The notes under the pieces are model-generated. The model was not told the DNA's origin, searched no databases, and saw only the letters and a list, made by a program, of their open reading frames with translations. A program made the position numbers and the translations under genes. From the NCBI RefSeq assembly GCF_958979055.1, contig NC_084887.1:37612620-37676619 (forward strand): a stretch of DNA of 64,000 nt. The letters are read 5' to 3'. Within the stretch, counting starts at the first letter, position 1; every line of letters starts with the position of its first letter. Source of the DNA: Alnus glutinosa. Taxonomy: Eukaryota; Streptophyta; Magnoliopsida; Fagales; Betulaceae. This document shows positions 17,473 through 28,425 of this stretch, in pieces.

Positions 17473-20400
17473 ATGGTTGTAGAAGCCCCTGCTCCACTAC
17501 CTTTGAAAAGAATAAGGCTCACCAACATTGATCCTATGGAGGTTGAAGCTGCTAAGGTTATTTTTCTTCCTAAACTTCACCTTTTTATGGTATTTGTATA
17601 TGCAATGTTTTGTTGATCTTGATTCATCAAAAAAAAAAAAAAAAGTTTTGTTGATCTTTATCTACTTTCTGGTTCAAGTCTTTCTTTTTGATAATGGGTC
17701 GCTCTGGGTTTTGTCTAAGGCGGTCTAATTGTGCTTTAATTGTTGAATATTGGAAGATTTACTCGTGGGTTTGGTGCCGATATTGTTGCTCTTTCAATTT
17801 GGCGCGGTTTTGTTTATGCCTTTTAGATTTCGGGAAAGTTTGAAGCGATAAACAGATATTGCCGCATGCCCGGGTTTTGATATCAACCTTGATTTTAGAA
17901 CACAATTGAGTGGCAGAAGAACATAGGAATTTACGGTGGAAAGCTTTGGATAGATAATAGTTGACAAGATTGAAAATATTCCAAATTTAGTTTATGGACA
18001 ATAAGCTTTGTAATGTATAGAATATGAAAAGCTCGCACCTTCTTAGCATATAAAGTTTATAATGTATGATATTGGTACTACTGTGAGCTTTTGATCAAGA
18101 ATTGGTTTCTTGAAGTTGCCTTGTTAATTTTAGTGATTTTGCTGGGCATACTCTTTTATGTAATTCATCTTTTGTTTTTGTGCTCTCAAGTCATCAAGTT
18201 GCATCAATGTTCTTCAATTAATCTATGTGATCTTATTTGTCAAATGAAAATGCATAAACCTGAATTAACTAGTGGCTTTGGTCTTGTACCATTGATTCTT
18301 TTCTAGCTCTTTAGTAGTTTGAATTGGCCAGTAGAACTAACGTTTGCCAAATTTAGTTTGTCTCGACGTGCATTTTTCCCCTAATTCATGGTTTTAAGTC
18401 TTATTGAACCGTTGAAGAAAGTTGTTTGATTGCCTTTTCATTGGAAAGAAGCTGAATACTTGTAGAAGGCGGTTTGTGACAAAACATGAATGTTGTGGGG
18501 GCTTCATATAAGAAGTTATGGACTTATATTGGGATGGTGGGTGAGGTCTCGGGTTCAATTCTCGGGGAGTATATGAGGTTATGGACATATATCCCAATTA
18601 AGCTACTTGCTCTAGTAACCGAACAGGTTCTCTGTCAATGACAACCCTTTTGACCTTAATGTTTGATGTATTCTTGTTATTCTTAATCTAGTTAGTATCC
18701 ACTCTTCCTAGGCTCAAATGACAATTTGTCCACTTTCCTGGACGACCACGTTTGGTGAAATTTTCAAATTACACTCTCAGACTGAGACTGTTTCAATTTC
18801 AATGTCACATGGCTTATGGTATGCTCTCCTGGTGTTACATTATGTTGAATTTCTTTTTCAATGGTATCAGGCCAAGTTTGCAGCTATTAAAGAAAAATTT
18901 GGGCGAGAAATCCGTGTATTTCAAACACCAGCACTTTCCCCATCCTCAAATGAAGTGTCCAATAGTGGTATGCAGCATTTCAACTCTTATATCTTCTTCC
19001 TTATGCCAAAATATTCACTTAGTCTCATAAGTTACCTATCAGGCCAGTTATATTTTAGAACACCTGCAAAAGAAATTTTTTCTCAATGTCATAATGATGA
19101 TCTCTTTTATTCTTTTTCTCGGATGTTGTATGGCAGAGGAGACAGATGACTTCTATGAGTTCACGGCCGAGGATTATTATCGAATTTTAGCGGCTAAAAA
19201 GGAAGGTAATATTGATGATGGCCCTATTTTATGAGTGGTAATATGAAAGGATGAGGCTGTTCTTTTACTAACCGTTTTGAAAAACTTGTTGCAGATCTGG
19301 GTAGGACTAAATGTAATTCCTATTGATAAAATTTATTTTATTGCTGGTCACATAAATGGGTTTATTGTTGTTTTGCTTGAAGTTACAAATTTTGGTAGAT
19401 TAGATTATAACCCATATCCCGTGGTGTGCTATGAATATAAGCAAGGAATGGGAGACCTCTTCTACTTTCTTATTTCTTGGGAGTTTTTCCCACATATACA
19501 TAGTTTTTTGTTGTTTATGTTTCCTGAGAATGGATATAAAAGTTGAACGATTGGAGAAGTTCAAAGAACCCTATTGGGCATTTAACACATGGTTATGCAT
19601 ATAAATACAAGTATGAATGTGTGTGAGATATGTTGGATACTTTTTCTAATGTGCAATGGAATATAATGAACAGATAAATTATTGAAGACACGAAAACTCC
19701 GAGATGCAGAAGTGACAGCTCGTAGGTCAAAAGCAACAAAGGTGCTCAATGGAACCTTTCTTCTTAAGACTTCTTTTTTCTTTTCTTTTCTTTTTCTTTT
19801 CTTTTCTTCTTCTTGTTATTCTTTCTTCTTTCTTCTTTTTTAATTTTTTTAATTTAATTTAATTTTTTGCATTTTTCTTTTATCATTCACTACTAATTAT
19901 CAGAATTTTTATGATGCAATCCAAACTTTAGCTTGGTTCAGTAGAGACTTTAACCTTATCATTGAATTTTTCTTATGTATGTAGGCTGTGATTAGGGTTC
20001 GTTTTCCTGATCATCACACATTAGAGGTCACATTTCATCCATCAGAGACAATTCAGAGCTTGGTTGATCTTCTCATGAAAGTGGTTGCTCGACCAGAACT
20101 ACCATTCTATATATGTATGCCTATCGATATCAAAATATTTATTTGTCTGTCTAAGATTGGATTTATTTTAAACAATTATCTGAAAGACAGATGTTAATAA
20201 GGGTTTCTGTAGCTAAAGCATTGAAGGGTAAACTTTGGTTGTGTTACAGATACTACTCCTCCGAAAAGGCAGATAAAAGACATGGCACAAGATTTTTACA
20301 GTGCTGGCTTTGTTCCTGGGGCAATTGTGTATTTTACATACGATCTACCAAAAGGTTAGTAATGATTTTTGATGCCATAATTCAATTGAAATATTTCTGC

Positions 20401-21623
20401 CTTGATGTTCATGTCTAGTTGTAACTTTTGCTTTACCATCTTTATATACCTATCATTGTCCTAATTAATTCAATCTTTTGCAATGATCACGCCTTTGTCC
20501 AATTTTAGGTTAGGCTGAGGATTTCAACATTTTATTCTTTTTGGTCCTTCAGGATTACTCTCTTCTCTTTGGGAGATTCATTGTGACTAATGTTACCTTG
20601 TTAATAGCATGCTTGACTTTCACCATGCCATTGATTTGTATCATAGAGCAACTCTTGCTTGACACGACACTTTTTAACTTCCTAGAGTCCACCGTGGAAA
20701 TCACTGAATCCATAATTCATCTGCGTAGAAAGGACATTCTCCAGTGAAGTCTTTAAGAACATTGTCATCCAAAAGATGGTTTAGTTTTTGACCTGTCCTA
20801 GCCACTAAATGCTTGTTTACTAATCTAGCTGAAAATTTCAATTTTATGTTGACTATTGAGGTTGAGGATCTAGGGCTGGTTCTTTTCACAACTAGGCTGG
20901 GCAAAACCACCCGAGCCGACCTTACTGAGTTAACCCAAGTCGTCTGGTCCGCTCCCAGTGGCTCGGGGTAGGTAATGGTTTTATAAATTCCGACTGGGTT
21001 GGGTTGGAGTTCATTTTGCGAAAAAAAACTGAATACAAACCCGTCCCGACCCGATAATATAACAAAAAAAACATTATATATATATGGTATAATGTTAGTG
21101 CTTGCGAACTCCACTGCCTCCACTGCCTGAATCCATTCTTCGTCATAGATGTGGCACTTCTGAGGGTTGCTGAGCACGTGGAGGTCGTAAGATCTGGCCT
21201 AGCCCAACGAAGTTAAGACCCCTTGGCAAAGAAAGTGAACAAGTACTTTTAAGTTAAAAGTGAGGTGGCCGAATTCCAATTTTTTAATTCGTATCATTAA
21301 CAAAGAACGCCATTGTCACCCCTCCCCTTATTATTCAATTGTTCTCGATTTGCTTTTAGCAATTATGATTTGGCAATAACTAATGCTGTATAATTCATGT
21401 CATGGCATCTTCAGGTGATGATTCTACATATGACAATTCAGGTCCCTTCCTTCAGGAAGAGATCTTATCTTTGAAAGGTTTGGAACTCATTGCAGAGCAG
21501 AGCCAGCAGGCAGAGCCTGTTCAACCCACACCAGAACCTGTAACAGCAGCACCCTCCCCCGTCGTCCAAGATCAAAAGCCTGCCGACAAGAAACCTGTTA
21601 AGCCCAAGTGGCTGAAACTGTGA
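17473..21623 (+). CDS. PUX1: plant UBX-domain protein 1 (CDC48/p97 regulator)
   Basis: Known for the family: Arabidopsis PUX1 binds the AAA-ATPase CDC48 through its UBX domain and promotes disassembly of the hexamer. Seen: seven exons with GT-AG junctions in phase (17473-17556, 18871-18967, 19137-19205, 19674-19741, 19985-20114, 20250-20354, 21415-21623), giving 253 residues; Arabidopsis PUX1 is, as I recall, about the same. Matching features are the short basic start (LKRIRLTNIDP), the helical AKFAAIKEKFGREIRVF, the acidic-aromatic DDFYEFTAEDYYRILAAKKE, the UBX fold at about residues 104-185 (AVIRVRFPDHHTLEVTFHPS ... DFYSAGFVPGAIVYF), and a Pro/Glu-rich tail ending KPVKPKWLKL. The ATG at 17473 is chosen because it gives the family N-terminus; the frame stays open upstream to 17359 but lacks another ATG. 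Intron 6 (1060 bp) carries a repeat. Confidence 0.95.
18505..18600 (+). mobile_element. possible degenerate tRNA-derived SINE in PUX1 intron 1
   Basis: GGTCTCGGGTTCAATTCTCGG at 18545-18565 resembles a tRNA B-box arm. It is flanked by near-identical GTTATGGACTTATAT and GTTATGGACATATAT blocks. No clear A-box or poly(A) is visible, so this is only a suggestion. Confidence 0.25.
20870..21140. repeat. interspersed repeat in PUX1 intron 6
   Basis: This segment carries GGCTGGGCAAAACC followed by alternating CCCGAGCCGACC / GGGTTGGGTTGG motifs and GTCCCGACCCGATAATAT. This composition recurs in many plant genomes as non-autonomous dispersed repeats. A similar motif style is found in G6PD intron 13. 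Ends are not resolved. Confidence 0.4.
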
Positions 21624-22071
21624 AATGGCAACTATGGAAGTCAGCTCCTTGTTCCTTTTTGGACCATTTCTTCCATTTAACTGAGGTGATTTCTGTTCAT
21701 CTCATTATGCTAATTCTGGGTTCTGGTTTGGTTACTGCAGGCAAAGCTTTAACATGCGACTTCAGTAATCTTAAGCATATTTACCGCCACCTTATGTTTG
21801 GTTAGGGTTGTTCGTACTTCTATGGTGTTGTGCGGATGTTGGTTATATGTAATTTATGCCTCAGTCCTTGAGAAAGTAACATGGTTGGATCTTTTGTTGT
21901 TTGTCTATATACTTTTAAATGGTGTCTTATGTCGTTTGTCAATTCTGGCAAACCCCTCCAGCACTCTTCTTCTTCAAACAACCCCCTCCCGCTGCTGCAT
22001 TCAGATCATTCATTTCATGGTTTAAATTTTGTTTTGTTGCATTTTAGCGGTGTACGAGATGCTGGGTAACA

Positions 22072-22077
22072 AATAAA
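22072..22077 (+). terminator. candidate PUX1 poly(A) signal
   Basis: AATAAA about 450 bases after the PUX1 stop, followed by T/A-rich DNA. Plausible as the polyadenylation signal, though plant signals are loose. Confidence 0.35.
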
Positions 22078-23889
22078 TCATGTGACAATATATACATCAA
22101 TCAGATCTGTGAAATCTAAATTTGAGCCAAGAAATGGAGATGTGTTCTGTTATTTCAACTGATAGACCAGTGGCTGCAAGTTTAGGCCCAATCTTTCTTG
22201 ACTTATTCGCGCTATTGGGTTTCAATCACAGGGTCAGGGAAGATCGGGGAATAAAACAACTAGACCCACGTAATTAAATCACCACCAAAGACACTTATAC
22301 CAACGGAAACAGATTCTGAACTGGTGAGGGGAGTATTCAGTCCTTGAAGAAATAAATACAAAATTATCATTTCACATTTTTTTTTGGACAATTTTAACCT
22401 TATTTTTACAAGGACTGGGCCAGTTTATTTGAATTGAAGAGGATTCAAATACTATACCAACATGCCTAATAACCATATCAATAATACCTCCCCAGTCCCC
22501 ATCACCCCTTTTAAGGGCACGTTACATTTCATCTCCAACAAGAGAATTAACTACCACAATGGCAATAATAATGGCACCAACCAAAGACACCTTGGCCTAC
22601 ATATCCAATAAGTATCCCACATTTTTCAGGGCATATGGGCCTATTGGGGGGGGGGGGCCCTTCAACCAGTTTTAAGGATAAAGACATGGATTGTTTGGTG
22701 GAGTGGAGTGGAGTAATGGGATTGGTAATGTCATAATGAAGAAAAATAATTTAAAGAAAAAAGGAAAAAAGTGGACATTCTATTTTCATAAGTAATTTTG
22801 AGTTTGTTCTTTCAAAATTATTGTTCTTCTTCTCCTCTAAATTTTATTATTATTCGCATTCTAATGATTACAGCCATGTAAAAAAAATTATAAATTTAAA
22901 GTGAAGTTGCTTGCTAAATCATCTTTTGATAGCTTTGCTATCTCTACGACTACAAAGCTTATGGCGACACAAGGCCCTTTTTTTAAGTCATTGATAAACT
23001 TTTCTTGAATAAAACATAAATGAATGATTCTTTTCGTTTCAATTGCTCTTAAATTTCCTCCTAATTGGATATGTTCCTCTCGTCAAAATAAGACAATTTT
23101 TATTTTTATTTTTTTTAAAATTGATGTGACAGTTTACGTAATAATTTTCACATAAATCACTAAATAATTAATTTTATTTATCACAATATGTTGCTTAATA
23201 TTATAATTAATTAACATTATAGCACGTGACACTCCTATAAACTGCCACATAAATTTATATCGTTAATAGTCCAATATTGCAGAAGAACAAAAAAAGGTTT
23301 ATGACTTTGAAAAGTGAATGCGGCATGAACTAATAACTATTATCGGAATTGGAAAGAAATTGAACCAGTGAAGGTTTCTCCTTATTCCTTTTTTTTCAAA
23401 GTAAAAGGGGAAACAAGACAGGAAAACAGAGGAAACAATCGTGCAAAAATCCAAATTAAACCTACTAATAGGGAGGGTCTTTCCTACTGTCAAGGGAAAT
23501 AAAAAGCCACACAAATTGACACTTCTTAATTTTTCGAGCTTATAGAAGAATTTGGAGGGCGGAGTTTTTCCTTTCAGCTAATGATTTTGTATGCACTTTG
23601 GTGTACATCAAAATATATGGAATCTACATGCATGAGTCTCATACCCAATATGTCTTGGTATACACAAAGTTGATGTGTAAACAACACATATTCTTGTTTT
23701 ACTCTTATGAAGATGAAATTTAGAAAGAAACAACACAATTAGAAAACTCTACTCCTTTATGGTTATTTTTCATACTTGTTTTAGAGTCTCACTTTTTTTC
23801 CGCCCCAAAAAAAATAAAGGGGGAAGAAACGAACTAAGTTTTCTTTTAAATGGGGTCAAATGATTTTTTATTTTAATTCAGTCTATTAT

Positions 23890-24478
23890 TAGGGATATAC
23901 AAGAAGGTGGTTAGTAACCGCTAAAAACCGTTAACCACATAACCGCTTTATAGGCTATTGAAAAAAACCGCTAACTGCCTAGGGTAGGTGGTTGAAAATA
24001 TATATATATATATCGCTAATTGTCTAGAGCGGAAGGATTAGTAATTTTAGGGGTAGTTAAGGTGGTTAATAATCGTTAACCGCACACCTGCAATACAAAA
24101 CAATGTTTGTTGTTCGTTTTAGTGTGTTTGATATAGGATTTTCATTTTGAGTTTAATGAAATTAATCCATATTTATAACTAATAATAACAATAATAATAT
24201 TGAGCTTTGTTATATTTCGAAGCCTTCTAAATATTTAAAAATGCCGAAAACCATAAAAAAATGTCTTAAAAAGAGGCTCATAGAATGCCCAAAATGCTTA
24301 TTTCTAAAAAATAGTTATGTGATACGGTTATGAGTTTCAATAATTACTGACCAATTATTATTTTAAAACTGCTAACTACCTAAGGCAGGGTAGTTACGGT
24401 TATCAAAATTTAATAACCGCTTAACATGGTTAGAGTTAACGGTTAGATACAATAATTGCAACCACTTGTTGAACCCCA
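23890..24478. mobile_element. possible hAT-like non-autonomous element with GGTTAACCGC repeats
   Basis: The left end TAGGGATATACAAG and the right end CTTGTTGAACCCCA are imperfect inverted repeats (compare TGGGGTTCAACAAG read on the other strand). Inside are many variants of GGTTA, TAACCGC and CTAACTGCC in both orientations. No clear 8-bp target duplication was found, so the superfamily is a guess. No coding capacity. Confidence 0.45.
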
Positions 24479-25314
24479 CAAAATATAAAAAAAAATCACG
24501 TATTTTCTTTCTTCGGCCCAATTTATAAAATAACTTGTAATGCACTCACTTCCTGTGACCGTGCGACGTGTGTTCCCGATAAGGAAGACCAGGCAAAAGG
24601 TTAACCCTCTAACAATCACTTCAAACCTACCAACCTAGAATTGTAGATGGAAAATGTGTTCAACACTTCAACTACCACTCAATCATTTCACGTTGAATTA
24701 AGGTCTAAACAACAATTAATATATATATTACATGACTAAAACAATAAAATAGGAAAGAAAAAAAAAAAAAAACAACAACAACAATTGCTATAGCATGCAT
24801 TTCATATGACTAAAACAATAGAATAGAAAAAAAAAAAAAAATAATAATAATCCTTTAAAATATTGTTTATTTTATAGTAAAAATTGTAGAACTTTTGATA
24901 AGAATCTTCTTTGTTTTTCAGAAGGAATAAAAAAGGATAACAAAAAAAATTATATAAGAAATAAGTTTCACTTTGTAAAATGGTAGTATATTTTGGACCA
25001 TCTTGAAATAATATTTAAGTTGCGAGAAGGGAGTGTTATTAAATCAACATATCAATTTAAGCCACTGAGCTTAAAAGAACTTTATTTCATTTATAATTCC
25101 TTTTCAAAATGAATTGAAAACGGGTTTGATTTAAGTTCAAAATTAAGTTTTTATTTTTATTTTTATTTTTCAATTAAAAAGGATAGGAGGAGGTGGTCAA
25201 CTGAGCATGGCCTAGGAGGTGAGAAACCGCAGTCACTTTTTCAAACTCAGTTGAACCATAACTAATCCGATTTCACCACTATAGAATCAGTTGAACTCAA
25301 AACAATTAATATTA

Positions 25315-25628
25315 GGGTACGTTTGGGATTGCAATTTTGTAGATAATAAGTGCGATTTTAAACTAAATCGCGTAACATAAATCGTTTGAAAACTGCGTTT
25401 TTAAAAATTGCGATTTGAAAATGTAGAAAATCTGCTTTTTCAAATCGCAGGTAATATGGTTTTTTTTTAAAACGCAAAATTTTAAAGGTTAATTTGCGAT
25501 TTTAAAGGCTAAACTGCGATTTTGCCAAACACTTAATTGCATTTTTAAAAATTATTTTTTTTAAATAGCACATTTTAAAATCGTTATTTTAAATCGCACA
25601 TTTTAAAATTGCAAACCTAAACGAACCC
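25315..25628. mobile_element. Tourist/Harbinger-type MITE, 314 bp
   Basis: The left end GGGTACGTTTGGGATTGC and the right end, read on the opposite strand, GGGTTCGTTTAGGTTTGC form terminal inverted repeats that continue into CAATTTT. Both ends are flanked by TTA (25312-25314 and 25629-25631), the target duplication typical of PIF/Harbinger elements. The interior is AT-rich with repeated GCGATTTTAAA motifs in both orientations, and non-coding. Confidence 0.75.
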
Positions 25629-25994
25629 TTAATTAAACTTGTGTGAAAATTCATACCCAACCACTTACAAGTTGAAAGTTTTCTTGAGACTATTAAACTA
25701 CCACCACTAATGGCAGTTCAAAATTAGTTGGAATTAGATTATTGAAACATAAATCTCATAACAAGACACAAGAAATACATTTTCGAATCTCAAAAATAAA
25801 TTTCATTATTTTTGGGACATGATAAATCCTTAAAGTAAACATGTATGCAAGTCGAAGATATTCATGATCGCGATTGGGATTTTTTTCTTTTCTTTAACGA
25901 GTAATGTTAAAACCGTACTTTTTAGCTTTTATCTCCATCTTATTCTGTCGCGTTGTGCCACTTCAATCCCTTTCTAAATTTCTGGCAAAATATC

Positions 25995-26075
25995 GGGGAG
26001 CACCCAAGCTTAATGGATAAGATTCCTTACCATTTTTTAAAAAAGTTGAAAGATGCGAGTTTAGGTTTTTTTTTT
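25995..26075 (+). mobile_element. possible degenerate SINE head
   Basis: AGCTTAATGGATAAGATTCC (about 26007) is A-box-like and GATGCGAGTTTAGG (about 26053) is a weak B-box, followed by a T run. No target duplication was checked out. Low confidence. Confidence 0.2.
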
Positions 26076-26374
26076 TTTAATCAAATAATGTGAAAAATAT
26101 TATTTATTAAAAATGTGACATATTATCAATGAGAATAAAGTATATTTTCATCAAATTCCTTTTCTTTTCTTTTTTTTTATTGTAAAAAAACTTTAAAGTA
26201 AAACTGTCTTTTATTTTACCAAAAAATAAGCATTTTTTTCAAAAATGAAAAAAAAAATCTTTTCAACTGAATATTTTTATTTTATTTTATGATTTTGTAA
26301 CATGCAACATTTTTAATAAATAATGTTTTTTAAACGGTTCTATACATTTTAAAACATTTTAAATATAATTGTAA

Positions 26375-26868
26375 GAGCATTCCTAGTAGTTTTATCAAAA
26401 TAGCTTTTGATGAGTCAATTTGATGAAAACACTAAAAAATCACTTTCAGCAGCCTCACCATTTTAACCAAAAAGTTTTGATGAGTGAAATTACTCACCAA
26501 TTCTGATGAGTAATATTCACTCACCAATTCACTCACCAAATTTTGTTTCACATTTATCTCTCACATGATCAACACACTTTTTTTCCTTTTTTCTCTTATT
26601 TTCTTCTCCCATCTCCCATCTCCCATCTCTCTCACACACAATAATGTCTTTATTTCATGGATACGAATGATTCTTTGTAAAAATATTAAATAGAGAAATA
26701 ATAAAAAAAATCTGAAAAATTATTATTTAAATTGAATAGTAAATATTGACTAGTTAAAATTGTGAGGCTGCCGGAGGGAATTTTAATAAAGTGGCTCACC
26801 ATAATAGAAAAAAATAATTTTTAACTATTTTGGTGAGTAAAATTTGATGAGACTACTAAAAATGCTAT
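26375..26868. mobile_element. TIR element of the AGCATT...AATGCT type
   Basis: The left end AGCATTCCTAGTAGTTTTATC and the right end, read on the other strand, AGCATTTTTAGTAGTCTCATC form inverted repeats. The subterminal zones carry repeated TTTGATGAGT and CTCACCAA motifs in opposite orientations. About 490 bp, non-coding. The target duplication is not resolved, so I do not assign a superfamily. Confidence 0.55.
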
Positions 26869-27536
26869 AATCTCAACTCAATACACGGCCGTGGCATCCA
26901 ACCAATCCTGGAATTTGATATCTAGCTGTCAAAATTTTGCTTTTTCTGTAGGCCATTGTTGAACAATGGGTACACTGACTAGCCCAACATGGTGGCTGCT
27001 AATAATCTATCTAGTGGAACTCGAATGAATCATTTAATTTAAGAGAATTATAATCTCAAAACTACACCACCTGGTGTCTGGTGACAATGTGACATACATG
27101 GCTTCCGGTGAAGGGGCCCTCGGGTTGGTCCCTCAGACGACCAACCACCAACCTCCAACGTCGTTCGTCTGGTCTCTATCAACCTACTCCAGCACTTGTG
27201 TCAAACTTTGACTTTTCTCTGGCTTGCTGCAAAATATCTCATTTGCTTCAAGACTATCCGTTTTCAGCGGTCTCCAAAGCACCTTCCGATTCTTTCTTTT
27301 TGTTTCTCCACGTTCACAAAAGGTTCTTATATGTTCAAAAATATTTTTGGACTTTTGCTTTGGTGGTTGTGTCGGTGTATCCTGTTGAAAAATAGGCAAT
27401 TTGTTATTTTCGAATTGAGAAATTTTAGGAATATCAATTTTTTTACCAAGATGACGGGGTGTTTATTCATTTAGTAATACTTTATATATTTTTCTCATTA
27501 CAATAAAGTTGACAAGACATTATGAATAGTGGACAC

Positions 27537-27727
27537 CAGGGGCGGAGCTACTCTTTGGCTTGGGGCTGGCCCCCAAGCTTCTCCCAAAAAAAATAAAAAA
27601 TCTAAAAAAAAGAATTTAAAATTTAAAATTTTACCCCTTATTTTTTTTATTTTCTTAGTTTTGGCCCCTCCAAATTTTTTTTTTCTCAATTTGGCCCCAC
27701 CAAATTTTAAAACCTGGCTCCGCCCTG
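27537..27727. mobile_element. hAT-type MITE, 191 bp, perfect 8-bp target duplication
   Basis: It starts CAGGGGCGGAGCTAC and ends with the near-inverse GGCTCCGCCCTG. It is flanked on both sides by GTGGACAC (27529-27536 and 27728-27735), an exact 8-bp target-site duplication as expected for hAT. The interior is AT-rich with GGCCCC / TTTGGCCCC motifs and no coding capacity. Perfect duplications point to a fairly recent insertion. Confidence 0.85.
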
Positions 27728-28377
27728 GTGGACACTACAAATTTATTTATTTATTTATTTTTGGTCTAGTTGATACTAGTAGTATCTCATCATGGATGAA
27801 AATCATGGTAAGTAGGTTTGTAACAAAGGAGTAAGGTGTATTTCCAAACGTGAATTTGGTAGATTAAATAATTTGTTGAGTCGATAAACTTTTTGTTGCG
27901 ATAGATATAATTCTTTGAGATTGACGCATGACAATAGTTTATCCATTTTATTGGCGTCACAATTGAGGCATGCTGATCAACATGCTTACAAAGGTTTAAT
28001 ATAATAAAATCCAATTATCTACACGTTTGTTTTTTCTTCTTTCTTTTTTTTTAAAGAAAAAAATAAAATCGTAATTCTCTACCTGTTGACTGGTAGTACC
28101 TTTCCCCGTTTAAATTATAGATCAACAATATACGGACTCAAATGGTCAACATTGAATCAAACATTTACACGCCTATATTATTATTATTTTTTAAGTCACG
28201 CCTATATTATTTGAGGATCAGGAACCTAAGATTTATTTTTGTGAGCTACTAAAGCATTAATTAGTGGCAAAGTCTAATTTCAATAGTGGTTAAGCCTGAT
28301 TTTTAAACTACATTTATATATATTTTGTATAAAAAATTAACTATATATAATTATTTAATTATACATATTAAAGCCAA

Positions 28378-28425
28378 AGGAGAGGGGAGGCCATGGCCCC
28401 CATTTAGTTCCGCCACCGGTAACGA
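28378..28425. mobile_element. fragment of the same hAT-MITE family
   Basis: A GGAGGCCATGGCCCCCATTTAG segment followed by TTCCGCCACC resembles the right subterminal and terminal part of the 27537-27727 family. The left end is not found, so this is a truncated or decayed copy. Confidence 0.35.

Noticed and set aside
18718-19149. 143-codon plus-strand frame as a separate gene
   Set aside because: It contains PUX1 exon 2 (18871-18967) and the flanking introns; the exon is accounted for in PUX1.
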